This document shows positions 49,319 to 62,011 of a stretch of DNA of 64,000 bases, one piece after another. The notes under the pieces are model-generated. The model had not been told where the DNA came from, searched no databases, and saw only the letters and a program-made list of their open reading frames with translations. Within the stretch, counting starts at the first letter, position 1. The number at the start of each line of letters is the position of its first letter. Origin of the DNA: Wallemia ichthyophaga EXF-994. Its lineage: Eukaryota > Basidiomycota > Wallemiomycetes > Wallemiales > Wallemiaceae. The stretch spans positions 248,001-312,000 of the forward strand of contig NW_008806276.1 of NCBI RefSeq assembly GCF_000400465.1, read 5' to 3'. Both the position numbers and the translations under genes were made by a program.

Positions 49319-49923
49319 ATGGACAAAGAAATAATCAAGCAATCTTTAGGCGTGCATCCTGGTTTCCCAAAGCCTGGAATCACCTTCTTGGATATATTCC
49401 CTTTGCTCGCGGACCCGCTAAAGTTTGAAATACTCATCACCCACTTAATGTCACATATCACATCTCATACGATCCCTCAACTTGGCAAGGGCGGTAAAGT
49501 AGACGCCGTCGTTGGATTAGATGCAAGAGGTTTCTTGTTGGGTCCAATTCTTGCCATGAGATTGGGTGCTGCGTTCGTCCCTGTGAGGAAAGGCGGAAAA
49601 TTGCCTGGACAGTGCAGCAAAGTGGAGTACACATTAGAGTATGGCAAAGACATCTTTGAAATGCAACAAGGCACTATAAAGCCTGGCCAGAATGTGATCG
49701 TTATCGATGATCTTATCGCGACTGGTGAGTACTAGAGCAGAAAATATAACCGCATTCGGTTAAAATCAGTGTTTCAGGTGGATCTGCAACCGCAGCAGGA
49801 CAATTAATTAAGCAAGCTGGTGGTACAACTCTTGAATATTTGTTCATTGTCGCCCTTCCTTTCCTCAAAGGACTCGAGAAGCTCGATGCTCCTGCGTACT
49901 TCATTGTTGAAGGCGAGGATTAA
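49319..49923 (+). CDS. APT1: Adenine phosphoribosyltransferase
   Basis: Predicted 183-aa purine-salvage enzyme (adenine + PRPP to AMP). Exons are 49319..49724 and 49778..49923. Landmarks are HPGFPKPGITFLDIFPLL, VVGLDARGFLLGP, AFVPVRKGGKLPG with the flexible loop, YTLEYGKD, and the PRPP site VIVIDDLIATGGSATAAGQL, split by the 53-nt intron. The open frame extends a few codons upstream, but the first ATG is 49319. The window therefore holds both a de novo (ADE8) and a salvage purine enzyme. Confidence 0.95.
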
Positions 49924-50098
49924 TATTTTGTAAATAATTATAGAAATAGAATACTTTACTATCAAAATTTTAAATTAAAGTCCGCAACTGCCAAGCGTAT
50001 TTGCGTATCGCTTAGAGAATGGGGTGGATATGGAGTGTTTGACAAGGCCACTCACCTTCCAAAACTGGGAAGGCTTAATTTAACTTTCAATAACAACG

Positions 50099-50738
50099 AT
50101 GAGGAAGTATTTGGTTGTATTACTCCTGCTTGTTGCTCTCTGCTCAAGCGCACCGCTTAGCGTATTCCATCGCCATCACCGACACTCGAACTCGAAAATT
50201 GGCTCAATACGTCCTACAAAATATACTTCTACAATACCGAACATCGTAAAACGTATTAATGACACAACCTCCAAATCCCAGGCCTTGCGAAGATCAACGT
50301 CTTCTATACGGTCCAGCACAGGAAAAGCGGGCCTTGACCGCATTGCACCGGGATTGGACGTGTTACGAGTGGAGATAACAAACATAATAAAGGAATTGAA
50401 TGGCTTTGAACCTGTTGAGGATGATGCCGCTGCATGGACTGTACTTAATCACCTCAATAAAATGGCAATAGCCCACGAGTCTATGTTAGACACACTTACA
50501 ACAAACCACAGACTCGTTATAAAGCTTGGATGGCATTCAGATACGTATAGGACTCTACTCACCCTAGACAATACTTGGAGGGTGCGTCTTATTATCTCCA
50601 CAGCGTATTGAGCTTATCAAATTGCAGGATTTCTTCCCGTCATTATCAACAGCTCTCCCAAACCACATTGAACACGTTGGGCTCGTTGAAATTAGATCTC
50701 TTAACGCTTTGGATAGGGCGTTGAAGTCTTTCTATTAG
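50099..50738 (+). CDS. Predicted secreted protein, unknown function
   Basis: Predicted 197-aa protein from exons 50099..50581 and 50628..50738 (46-nt intron, phase 0). A strong signal peptide MRKYLVVLLLLVALCSSAP is followed by a basic, His/Ser/Thr-rich stretch of about 75 residues (FHRHHRHSNSK). A helical C-terminal domain follows (VEITNIIKELNGF, HLNKMAIAHESMLDTL). There is no Cys after the signal peptide and no GPI site, so it is not a typical cysteine-rich effector. I recognise no family. Cell-wall or periplasmic location is inferred. Confidence 0.65.
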
Positions 50739-50978
50739 TTTATGTACAAATATAAAGTTACTCGTTCTTTTTCTCATTAAGCGGTTCTCTTAAACATACT
50801 GGCTTCCACAGATTTGCAACATTGTTTGTATCTTATATAGCTGTAAAATTTTCAGACGACGCAGCGGCTAGCACTCGACTGTAAATCTGCACCAAGCTAT
50901 ACACTGCTGATGATACCACGCGTGCTTTGAGGCATCTTGAGCAACCTTATCCCCCTCTAACCTCAACCACCAACGACT

Positions 50979-53453
50979 ATGAACAAACTCCAGGCTGAGA
51001 CGAGGCATCTCGCCAAGACTCTCAGGCTCAATGAAAAGAGATTGGCTGGTCAGAGAATTTCCCAAGAGCTTGGCTCGTTCAGCTCACAGGATATCGCTCA
51101 ATTGTACAAACAGCTAATGGCACCAAATTCTGAGGTAGATGACAGCAATTTACATAAATTAATGAACATAAGAAAGTCTCTCGTTCATCAGCTCAAATCT
51201 GAATTGTCGTCAACGCCTGCTATCGATTCACAATTGGCAAACCGACTGAGAAGAATCTGGTTGAACAAGCAGAAATCCTCTCTGCCAGTTAGATCTTCCA
51301 CTAGAGTTAAATCCAGGGAATCCGCTATACACCATGTCGAAGAAATCGATGCCATTACCCGTCAGTCTAAGGGAATTCAGCTATCTCAACACCAACGCGG
51401 TCTTCTTCTTAATCGTTTCAGCGAAGCCATTGAGGCATCTGGTATAGGCGCTAGCTCAATTTCCAAAGACAATGTTGTCCCAATTCTCCAAGTAGCAAAT
51501 GAGGGAGAGTGGCACACAATCATCACTTCAGCTGTAAGTTTCACCCTCTTTCTAACTCCCTTTCTAACACTGTAAAGGCCCATCAAGTAGACATTGATCA
51601 CATCAAGCAGACAATTGCTCTTCTTGAACGAACACAGCAACTTTCAGCGGACATGTACACTGACACTCTTTCCATCCTCGCCAAACACGGGGCACTCCAT
51701 CAAGTTGCCGAAGTGATAGACTACTCGAAACATCTGATCAAACCTAGTGAAAAATCATATGGTGCTTTGGTGGATGCGCACACTTCTCGATCTGACTTGA
51801 CAAATGCCTGGAACATGTTGTCGTCTTTGGAGAGTCGTGGAATGATAGTACCTCAATCAACCTACACCAACCTCATCAAAGGGCACTTACTAAGCAAGCA
51901 GCCATCCAAAATTAAGGAGAGAGGGTGGAATCTCTTCGTGCATTCCAGATTGATGGCACACCCTACACCATCGATATCACTATACAACACAATGATAACG
52001 GCTTGTGCGGAGGGAGTCGAGCCGGAGATAGAGCGTGCTCTTGATCTGTACAAGGAGATGAAGGAGTATAGCCTCCCTCTTGATCAAACTGTTTACGCAT
52101 CACTCATCCACACACTCGCCAAAGGTCATCGCAGAGGAACTGCAAGTGAAATTGACAGATTGTTTAATGAGATGTTGGACACAGGTATCCAACCAACCCA
52201 TCTAATCTTCGCTGCGTTGATGGAATTGGCGAAAAGGACCGGAGACGTTGGGAGAGCGAGACACGTGTTTGCAAATTGGATGAGAAGCGGCTACCCTATC
52301 ACCAGCCAGGATGTTGCAAGGTTTTTTTATGCATACGCTGCTGCCCAAACACCTCAATTAAACTATAAAAAACCTCTCAACGATGAAACTGAGGTCGAGA
52401 CTTCAGATAGAGTGGATGTAGACAAGACGGAGCATTATGATCCCCACTCATTTACTCCAGAGTCGATACCACAATTTCCCCACGAGTTGATGGCAGAATC
52501 TGATATGATATTCAACAGGATACTCGCCGACAAAGGTCATAGCTTGGCTGTTGATGGTTTGATTCTCGCTCAGAAGGAGCCAGAAAACCACGCTAATGAG
52601 AATTTCAAACCTTTTGAAAATGTCAATCTCAATAGTCGCTTAGTCAACTCTTACCTCAGCATACGGCTTAACCATTCCAAATATAATCCTGCAGAACTAA
52701 TAGAGTTTGTCAAGAGACTGTCAATAAAATTGGATGTATCTAGAAATGGTCACAACATGTTCATGTTGCTCGAGTATATTTACAAGCATCACAAGGAAGC
52801 TGCTCATCTCGCTGATGGCTTGTTTGAAGAGTACGTGGAGTACGTGGAGAGCATAACACCCGTAATCATGGATGAAAGCAAAGTGGTAGCTCAGCAGTCT
52901 TCCTCTATTGAAGCTGGCTTGGCGCAGAAGCGTAAGATGGAAGATGATAATGGTGTTGACGAGAAGACCATTTCGAGAACATGGTCGACATACCTCAATA
53001 ATTTAGCTCGGTAAGCTTTTCTGTCGCTCTGTTGACCAACCTGACAACGTAATTAGATCTAATCGGCTCTCTGAAGCTGTAGAAGTGCTGTCGAACTTCG
53101 TCAAAAAATATCCACCCACCTCCGTTACGTCTAACATGAGATCACTTACGGATTCCAAACCAACAGCAATCAAAATAAGCAAAGAAATTAAACCGGATTT
53201 AGCACCACATCTCGTATTCGCTAGATTGAGACCATTGCATGAGAAGCTCGCCACACTTGTCAAGATAGAAGACGAGGCCGGTGTTGAAAGTAAGCTGTCT
53301 GTGCATAAATCCGCTAAGCAGGCACTCGGATTCTTTTCTTGGGCGCTTAAAGCGTATGACGGTGTCTATCGCTCGCATGTCAACCGACAACTCAAAGAAA
53401 TGGACAGGATGGGGCCGCGTTTCGATAGCTTAGACAGGCAACTTATAGAATAA
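50979..53453 (+). CDS. Mitochondrial pentatricopeptide repeat (PPR) protein
   Basis: Predicted 794-aa organellar RNA-binding protein. Exons are 50979..51533, 51578..53010 and 53057..53453, with introns of 44-46 nt. The N-terminus is basic and helical. Helical repeat pairs of about 35 residues run through the centre, for example KPSEKSYGALVDAHTSRSDL, ISLYNTMITACAEG, LDQTVYASLIHTLAKG and THLIFAALMELAKRTGDVG. Such proteins stabilise or help translate specific mitochondrial transcripts; the target is unknown. It resembles fungal RNA-maturation PPR factors in size, but I cannot assign an orthologue. A mitochondrial leader is not obvious. Confidence 0.75.
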
Positions 53454-55516
53454 AACGCATTCGCATTTTATTTATTATTAATTTAACAATTCATTCACAC
53501 CTTGCATACCAAACAGACTTTGAAAATGAATCATCACTCATTATGGCCGTATGCAACTAATTAATGCCAGTCTGCTACAGTGTTTATTGTAGGCAACTTG
53601 ATGAGTTCATTGAAATACTGCTGTTGCTGTATACCTTCCTCCGTTTGTTTGCCGAGACGACCATCGTAGTGATAAAAAGAGCAAGTAGACGACTTAAATG
53701 AATGTATCTGATACCGTGATGGTTAGCGTAAGCGAATTTAACAGATTTTGCCTATCATCGCACAAAGACCCTATTTGCAACTCGACTGAAGATCACTGAG
53801 AACCTCAGGATGATGTAATGAGATATCAGGAAAAATTGACTTTTCAGTCTAGTATCTTAAGCATTACTTGAAAGTAAACAATCGCCGATTTAATTAAATC
53901 AGCTCAAGGCACCCTGAAAATGACCAAGTAATCGAGAAGACGAACGCAGAGATAACAAGTACAAGTACTGGCAAGATAAACAAATATCAAGACTACAATT
54001 TTCATAGAAACTCTAGCAATACCAATACATTTTCATCTCAACCCTCCGCTCAATATTCACTGATTTGCATTTCTCGACTTCCACCTGTCTCACATCTCAG
54101 ATTGCTTATATACGAGTTGATGATCTGCAAATTAAAACAGCCAAAGAAACAGTCATGAATCAGCTCTACATGATGGTACCCGAGATTTAGCTCTGAGCCT
54201 TCAATCGCGCAATGTAGGCTGTTCGGAGGTTGTAATTCGATATCGCTCTAGAGCACGCTATAGGATAGATATGGAAGATTTCATGTGCTTCATCGATGGA
54301 AAGAAATTGTTTAAGAGGATGCAGACCACAAACACTCAAAATTTCCAGGTATTTGGCTATATAAACGCGATTTACGTTTTCAAGTATTTAGCGTCCATAA
54401 GTCTTAAAAGTGGCTCCAGGGAATTATTATTTGTGTTATAGCATGGCTGCAAGCTTATTGAATGCAATCGATCTAAAGAAAAGGGGGGGGGTCAGCCCAA
54501 CTTTGAAATCGCGACTTTGGATGGACCAAGTGCATTCGAGATTTCAAATAATGGGAAGTAATGGTGGTGTGAAGGTGGCTAAGACCGCGTTAGAATCTCA
54601 GAAAGCAGGATGATTTGGTTATAAAGCTTTCAAACTCCAAAACTCTCTACAAGGAGCATTCTACATCTAAATGGGCAATTACAGAGCGCCACACCCTATT
54701 TATACTAAAAATCAATCTCGAATTTATCAAAAGCGATTGTTTCGGAATGATACCAATGTTGCTCAAGTTTGTAGCAATTATAGTTCTATAACGTTGAGAT
54801 GCCGTGTTTTGGTTTAGTGATGAGGTGAGAGTTGGGGGATTAAATACTTTTTTTAGAGTAATTAATGCATGTAATCAACTTGAAAATTGTACTGAGTATT
54901 GACTTTTGCAAGTGATTGATCGTCTATGAGCTGATAATGCTCTGCGACGATCAAATGAAATGCCTTAAAGTGGGAAAGATGAGAAGCTACGAAGCATGTG
55001 AACTTTCAATGTGCTTATTCGAGTATTGTTTGCTAAATTAACACATTTCAATCCGTTTAAACGGCCTTCGAGTCTTTTACTCAACTTGATGCAAATAGCC
55101 CATTGAATAGACGGGCATAGGAGAAACAGGCTACTGAAGCAAAGCGATTTTATAAAGGATTGGGGTTCATTTATCTTTCGCCCTTCTCTTGATTCGCCAT
55201 GAGTTCACTCTAGTAAAACGATTCTGGTGATATCATTGATGTACGCAGAGGGAAACCAGATCGAAGATCAATAGTGGTACAGGTGGATTATTCAGAGCTT
55301 GATCGAGCAAGCCCAATTCTTCAATCATCTTGTTGCTTCACAAGTTACTGAGTATTCTCCAACATATTGAAGTGCTCGAGGCAGCCCGCAAAAGATACTG
55401 TAATACATCAAGGCAAAAGCGCCCTCTCAAAAGCAATTGCTTTGATAACATTTAATTAAATTATAATACAAACTCGTTGCGGATTGCTAGTTAGATTTTA
55501 AAATCATGTCAGCAGT
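53454..55516. other. Largest gene-free interval of the window
   Basis: A 2.06-kb stretch with no gene I can support, in a window where genes are usually under 300 bp apart. Open frames of 65-105 codons exist on both strands around 54130-54610 but overlap each other, and none shows a family motif. The best candidate is a minus-strand terminal exon ending in a stop at 53561-53563, which reads FYHYDGRLGKQTEEGIQQQQ, then more residues to TVADWH. A G9 run lies near 54483. It may hold a decayed or very intron-rich gene. Confidence 0.4.
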
Positions 55517-57983
55517 CTATTGAGATATCAGCTAAGAAATTGCTGAGATCAAGATGCAAATCTACCTTTTCTGCGATACCATAAAGTGTTGCTTGGATAT
55601 GTGCACTTACGTGTAACGGCATTATTGATGCATCAGCCTAACGTTGTCTAAGTAATTTAGTCGATTTGTATAATGGAAACCCACAATACGTAAATTAGAT
55701 AGCCCATAGACCTTTAGATTGCTATCAACAACGCCGTTAAGCTCTTTTGGCATCATACTGGCAGTACCGATCAAGTCTAAATGTATGTAAGAATATTGCT
55801 CTCTTTAGAAGGTATTCAGCTCACGATGCTCGCTTCTAATTGCAGTCTTCCAATACTCTTCAAGATCCTTATCATTATTCACGCTTGGACCAGGATACAC
55901 CTCTTGCTGTATTATTTCCTGCATAGATGGTGACTTCATGAGCTTCCTTATGTCTGTAGACTTCAGTACAGCGTAAAATTTGTTCAAAAGAACTTACGCT
56001 TCAATCCTTGGGTCTGTAAAATTTTATCTGATTCAACTCCAAAATAGTTTGCTGATAATATAGGGTGATCATTATGGTCGGAGCTGTGTTTACGGTAAGC
56101 AACATTTACCCTAAAATTGTGATACTTGCGACTGAATGTGTATAGAGCCACGTGAAAGCTGTATGGCGTCAACCTCTGGATACCGATAAAGCAAGACACT
56201 TACCGGATGTTGGACAGCAGCCTCGACGGAAATGTAGCTGGTGTTAGTCTCTGGTTTTCTATCGTCATTGTATGAAACAAAACTATTGGCCACAAGATGT
56301 TCGATTGCATTAGTTTCAATAAATTTCATCTGCTCCTGATACAACGAAGCGTAGACTGAGTCAGATTGAGACTCTACCCATTCTTGAGCGCTCTTCAGGT
56401 ATGATTTTTTCTCATTTTCCTCGAAGACAATATCCAAGCTTACATATGCAAGACAAGCTCCGACGTGTGCAAGTTTTGATGTGAAGTCACCCTGTTGGAA
56501 TTTCTGCAGCTCCTCAAGATACAGCTCTCTGTCGTGTGTCCTTTAAATAGGCTGTGAGTGGAATTACAATTGTCACACACTACTTACAATCGATCATTTG
56601 AGCTAAACTCTGGTTTCAACTTCCAAATAGTCTAGAAGGATACGTCAACTACGCAAATTCGGTGTAATTGAGGCCTACAGAAATAGCTGTGTGATCCTGA
56701 AAGTTTTCACCAACACCGTCTAACTCCAGTATAACATCAATACCATTTCTGTGGGTGTCAGAGGTATGACCTGCAAAATAAGACAACTTACTGCTCCAAA
56801 ATATCTCTTCTTCCAATACCACTCAGCTCCAATATTTGAGGTGTGCCAACTGCACCAGCTGATAAAATGACCTCTTTCTCAGCAGATACAGTAAACTCTT
56901 CCCCACTTTTTGTGTAGGTCACACCGGTAACTCGACTGTCAGACACTATCAACTTAATAACTTGAGCATTAGATTCGACTTGTAAATTATCTCTATATGC
57001 AAGAGGGAAATAATAAGCGGATGCGGAGTAACTTCTTGTGAAGTTGTGGTAGTTTACTGAGCTTGGATTTATACTAGCTCCAGAATTGTCTCCATCCCAA
57101 GGCTGCAGAATTGTTTAGCGGTATAAAGAATTGCCCTATTTGCCTACGCTGTAATTGGCGTTGACACCAATATCTTGGAAGGCTGGCAGCCATCTCCTTG
57201 CAAAATCGGGGACATTCTGGCTAATTGTAGCTTGAAGTGGACCTTCATGTCCAATGGCATAATCGTTGAGCTTGTCATTGTCATCAATGGAATATTTGTG
57301 AAGAATATCATCAGATGGAATGTGGAAGGTCTCTGACTTTTTCATGCTAGAAGAAAAGTCAGCGGAATTATTTATACAAAGTGATGTTGCATACTAGTAA
57401 AGTAGATCATCAAAGCTCCAGCCATCATTGCCAAGGTTATTCCACGCATCTATCTCGAGAGAATGAGGTCTATCCCAACCACTAGATAGGCTTAATGATT
57501 ATTCCAGCAATGAAAAGAAGAACATACAGTCCATTCAAAGCGCTCGTTCCTCCAAGAACTCTGCCTCTCGGTAAAGAAATCGGATGAAGGCCAAAATCGG
57601 CTTGTGCCTCTGTGGTGTAATTCCAATCGACTACACTTGTTAAAGTAAGCTGGTAAATTAATTCAAACTTACATTTAGATCCTATTGCAGATCCACCAAA
57701 AGGCAAGTCAATATTACTGTTATTGAAGCCACTACATGAATGTGAGATAAAGTGGAATTACTGTGTGATAACAACCTTTCACCAGCTTCGAGTACCATTA
57801 CTTGCAATTTGCTGACATCTGATAACCGTGAAGCTAATGCCAGACCGGTTGTGCCACCCCCGATAACGATCTACAATTGAGTTAGGCAGAATTTGTAGAA
57901 GCGGATCAACATACAAAATCAGGATTAGCAGCATAAGCAGAGGCTACAATAGCAGCCAGAACAAAGCATCGTTTGATAATCAT
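55517..57983 (-). CDS. Secreted GMC oxidoreductase (aryl-alcohol oxidase/dehydrogenase type), 16 exons
   Basis: Predicted 593-aa FAD enzyme that oxidises alcohols outside the cell. Exons: 55517..55531, 55566..55637, 55685..55776, 55825..55953, 55998..56083, 56133..56158, 56204..56528, 56588..56631, 56679..56748, 56792..57102, 57148..57346, 57395..57481, 57528..57630, 57673..57731, 57776..57870 and 57915..57983. A signal peptide (MIIKRCFVLAAIVASAYA) precedes IVIGGGTTGLALASRLSD (FAD site). Then come PRGRVLGGTSALNGL, SAGAVGTPQILELSGIG (GMC signature 2), LDGVGENFQDH, LSRGSIHI, EHHLIGTASM (catalytic His) and LRIADASIMP. All 15 phases agree; one donor (GTCGCA) is weak. Substrate is unknown. Confidence 0.85.
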
Positions 57984-58109
57984 TTGACTAAAACAAGAAT
58001 GGGATTCAGCGAATATTCACATTCCAGCATTCCCGATGTTGATTTTTGATTAGCGATTTGATTAAAACGTTCAAAGGAAAATGTTGATTGTTGATTTTGA
58101 TTTCCTTCG

Positions 58110-59294
58110 GTGATTACGGTGATGATCGACAGTCTACAAGACATATTGAATAGAAAACTAGAGGAAAGATTACCGGGAAAGAGGAGCTTAACAGTAATCT
58201 CATTAGTCTCAAATTTCACTCAATTAAAGCAACATCTATTCCCGTTCACCTCATCTATACCAAATCCACCAATCAAGAAGATCCTTATTGCATTCGCAGA
58301 ATATGATACGCTCAGCTCTGCGATAGAGCTGCATCTATTCAAATTGAATGACAGAGTCCTTATTTACGTCTCAAAGGTAGACTCTACAGGATTCGGTTTG
58401 ACACCTTCACCAATGTCAATTGCGATTGAAAGTGTCATACACTGGGCCAAAGTAGCCTTCAATTTGCAAGTCTGGCTACACATTTTTTCTCGAGCTCAAA
58501 ATGCATACATATTCCCTAATAGCGAGAAGAATGGTAAAAAGAGAGTACTCTCTGACATGCAATTGCAGAGATGGTGGAAGCAAACATTGGATAACCTCAC
58601 TCCATTCAAGCGATGGCTCTTTCTGCCTGGATTTTCTCAAGAAGAGGCGATAGGGATCATCAAGGTTGATAATGATTGGATTTACGGTAATCCACATCAA
58701 TCCAACCAGGAATTGAATTCCAGGAACCTCTCATCTTTGATACCTTACTTTGAAGATGACCCAAAGTCGAGATTTTTGGACGAATTGGCTAACTCAGCTG
58801 AAGCTCTGGACGGCCGTTCTTTGAAGAAGCCCAGACGTGAAAGCAGCAAGGAAGAGAATGTAAGCTATAAGCAAAACGCATTAGACCGCATCTCAATTGA
58901 AGAGTTTTGGGAAAGACTCGGTTATAGACAGGAGTGTGCGTCAGGTAGAGTGACTGGATTCTTCTTTCTACATTTCTCAAGAGAAGATGGACCAATCAAA
59001 GAGGCAATTGAGGTGAATAAGACGGATCAAGATATCGATATTTCGATAGAATTATTCCATCGAATTCATGATCTGCTGACAAACTCGGACTTCCATACGT
59101 TTGAAGGCGCGGTGTCTGCAACGTCATCGTGGTTAAACAAGATCAGGACATTGATAGATAATTCTCAAGCATACATAGCACCAAATGTTAAAGTCGATAA
59201 CCCTGAGAAAGTTAAAGCGACAGCAGATACTGAGCCTGTAAAAGCCCAAGTACTGACCGTGCGCAAGAAAAAAAGACCCGCGAGTGCCGTATAA
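58110..59294 (+). CDS. RTT109: Histone acetyltransferase Rtt109
   Basis: An intronless 394-aa fungal-specific acetyltransferase, expected to acetylate H3K56 on new histones with Asf1/Vps75. The KAT11 fold shows LIYVSKVDSTGFGL, the conserved lysine-aspartate strand, and IFPNSEKNGKKRVLSDMQLQ followed by a WW pair. RWLFLPGFSQEEAI and SIEEFWERLGYRQECASGRV with TGFFFL then follow. The C-terminal tail is Lys-rich and ends RKKKRPASAV, a likely nuclear signal. The first ATG is 58110; Met 58125 is also possible. It is divergent from the GMC gene, with 126 bp between starts. Confidence 0.87.
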   Translation: MITVMIDSLQDILNRKLEERLPGKRSLTVISLVSNFTQLKQHLFPFTSSIPNPPIKKILIAFAEYDTLSSAIELHLFKLNDRVLIYVSKVDSTGFGLTPSPMSIAIESVIHWAKVAFNLQVWLHIFSRAQNAYIFPNSEKNGKKRVLSDMQLQRWWKQTLDNLTPFKRWLFLPGFSQEEAIGIIKVDNDWIYGNPHQSNQELNSRNLSSLIPYFEDDPKSRFLDELANSAEALDGRSLKKPRRESSKEENVSYKQNALDRISIEEFWERLGYRQECASGRVTGFFFLHFSREDGPIKEAIEVNKTDQDIDISIELFHRIHDLLTNSDFHTFEGAVSATSSWLNKIRTLIDNSQAYIAPNVKVDNPEKVKATADTEPVKAQVLTVRKKKRPASAV

Positions 59295-59342
59295 ATTAGA
59301 ATGCATTCTTAAGTTTAGCGTTATAAGTGTAATTGTATTTAA

Positions 59343-61703
59343 TTAAACTACTGATTGTCTATACCGTATGAAAGAAAGGAAGTTTTGATAGGCCTCGTCT
59401 ATTGTTGCTCGGAGTTCTGGATTGAATTTTCTGTCAACCGAGCGTGTCTGTAGATGAGTCAGCTAAGATATCCTTGATTACTAACATACGTACGCAAGTC
59501 CTGACTAAAGGTACAACGCCTCTAAGCTTGCTCAAGAATTTTTCATACCTGAACACTGGAACATCATAAGAAGAGTTCTCATCAGCATAAACATCGAAAA
59601 GCTCGTTGAGAACTGCAACTGTTACTTCAGCAGTCGTTGATTCAGCTGTGGCTTGTGACGCTACTTGTGGTAATTTGAATAACAAATCGATGAAAAAGTT
59701 GCCAATCAATCTGTTGTCTTCAATGGCATCTTGACGGCGCGCAAGACTACCTAAAGTTCCAATAACCTTACTCTTGAGAGCATCGGAAGTCGTAGACCTG
59801 TAAATTGAAGTCAAAGCTGCAATTTCCGATGATTGTAGAATCAAATCTTCTCCTAATACCTTTGAAACACCTAGCATACATCCAACGAGATTATCTATAC
59901 AACCGAAGCGAGCGCTTTGAGTCTTGATCGTAAAGTCATTCATTTCACATGGTTCAATCGCCTGACCTAGTTCGAACAGTTTATTCCATAACTGAGACAA
60001 CGCTGGCTTCAATTGCTGCTTCAGCTCCGACCATGCTTGAGCCTCATTATCCGATGTAGGACTAGATGGTGATGGTGCATAACGAGCCAAAGATAATAAC
60101 AGATTTTGAAGAGCTTCCAAAGCACGCAAATGTACAGCGGACAAGTGAGCAGTTGTTGGTGGATGAGGTGACCTAGCAGATAATCCAGTGCGAAGGAGAG
60201 ACATGTTGGTAGGGAAAGCTAATTTGATTAAGCCCTCATGTAAGGCTATCTCTGGACCAAACAACTTGACTAAAGAGGATGGAATGATTGAAGTAGTTGC
60301 CACTGGTTGAGTATCTTTAATTTCATTATCCTGCATGTTCGAATCACCTTCAATGATTGCATCAATGTTTTCTTCCATGTCCTCTTCCATATCCTCATTC
60401 TGATCCTCTTCATCTTGATTAATTTCAAAGTCATCGTCAGGTATTTGAGAGCAGTATCCTGTTAGGACGTCAAGACTGCTTTGAAGTGCGATCAAAACAA
60501 GCTCAATTTCATCTAATCTCTTCTCCTCATTTGACTTGTGGTCAGTAGAATTCTTGTTTTGCTTGGTAGAAACTTGAGGCTGGAAGATAATGAGCTTGAG
60601 TTTGATATTTGAAGGATATACTCACCAGCTTTGACGCTAATGTCTCACTTTCATCGGAGAGAGATTTCAAGTCTGCGTTTAAGCAAGAAATAAGAATAGG
60701 TAGGATAGTACTACTATCATTAGCAATAGCAGCTGCGGGAATCACAGCAGGCAAGGGAGATATGTTGCGTATTATACCTTTGAGGATTATTCAGTAAGTG
60801 AGCTCAAATTAGATAGAAGACTGACCACAAGCTAGGATTTTTGATAGGGTAGCCTTAACTTGGTCTTGACCGTCGAAAGAATCTTGGACTATATCGACAA
60901 GAGCGGTACAATCACCAGGGTTGTCAGTGAAGTGCCTTTTAAACATACTATTTTCTTCAGAAAGAACGAATAAACATTGTGCAGAAGCAATAGTAGTTGA
61001 AAGAGGTGCATTTTTTCTAAGGTCGTTCTTCAAAAATGCAACCAAGAATGGAGGTAATGAGAGATCGTTGACGGCTTTGAATGCTTTATTGGAAGTTTCA
61101 CTGGATGTATTTGTTAGTTATAAGTATAACTTTGGTGATGAACTAACGATAGACACCAGAAGATAGTAACAATGTTCTCAACCCAGGACCAAACAATATT
61201 TCTCCAAGACATTTCATCGTGATCAGCGGGTGGATGACCTTGAATAAGATTTTCAATCAAAGGGATAATCTGATTGAGATGCTAATTAAGTTGTAATAAG
61301 AAGACAAAAGAGATCAACAAACCTTTGTAACATGAGTTTTTAAAGGAGCAAGTATGTTCTTATTAAACATTTCAGCGCAGATTTCCGGACCACCATCAAT
61401 ACAAAGGTTTCTAAGAGAACCAGTTGATTCATTTATAACATCAGGTTCATCATCGGTTAATCTTCCAATTAAGAGAGAAATGACACCTTTAGATTGTAAA
61501 AGCCTACGAGTGGAAGAATCATTTGCAATTAGATTTGAAGTTGCTGCACAAGCCCAGACTCTATCATTTGGATTTGGCGAGTTAAACTTTTCTAAAACGG
61601 GGATAACCTGAGTGTGATTGTCCTTGGAGGACTTGTGATGGCTATCCGGGACACGAATTGGATTATGCCTTGCGGTTCTCTTCTTGGTTTGAGATTTTCC
61701 CAT
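59343..61703 (-). CDS. SYO1: Symportin Syo1, ribosomal protein co-import chaperone
   Basis: Predicted 707-aa ARM/HEAT adaptor that brings Rpl5 and Rpl11 together into the nucleus. Exons are 59343..59447, 59494..60579, 60626..60777, 60826..61100, 61157..61281 and 61323..61703. The start MGKSQTKKRTARHNPIRV is the Syo1 signature. ARM-like repeats follow (RVWACAATSNLIAND; INESTGSLRNLCIDGG). An acidic loop near the middle (EINQDEEDQNEDMEEDMEEN) matches the Rpl5-binding loop region. The last splice adds DRKFNPELRATIDEAYQNFL, then FIRYRQ, the conserved end, which a single-ORF call would miss. Confidence 0.88.
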
Positions 61704-62011
61704 TAAATGATTGAGTGACTGAGTAGAAAGAGAGGTGAAAGTGTGTAAAATTTAAAATTAAAAGAACAAAAGATAATATGCAAATTACAAATCAATTTTT
61801 AAGTAAAATATTTGAAACACCCTTTAAATCTCAATTCAGTTCTAAATATGTCGTCAAAGCGTTACTACGACGGTTGAGCTTGACTTTGCTGTTTTTTAGT
61901 CATCATTTTAGAGATTTAGTGGGTTTGAAATTTCAAAGTAAATTTTAAAAATTCAAATCCAATTTCAACTTGGTTGTCCTTGTTCAAGGTGAATATCAAG
62001 AGGAAAATCAG

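Noticed and set aside
50850-50920. tRNA-Tyr-like string with a GTA triplet in an anticodon-like context
   Set aside because: The flanking bases do not form a 5-bp anticodon stem, and no T-loop GGTTCGA-type B box follows.
54410-54613. 67-aa plus-strand ORF in the large gap
   Set aside because: No Met at its 5' end, no family motif, and it contains a poly-G run; equally long frames exist on the other strand.
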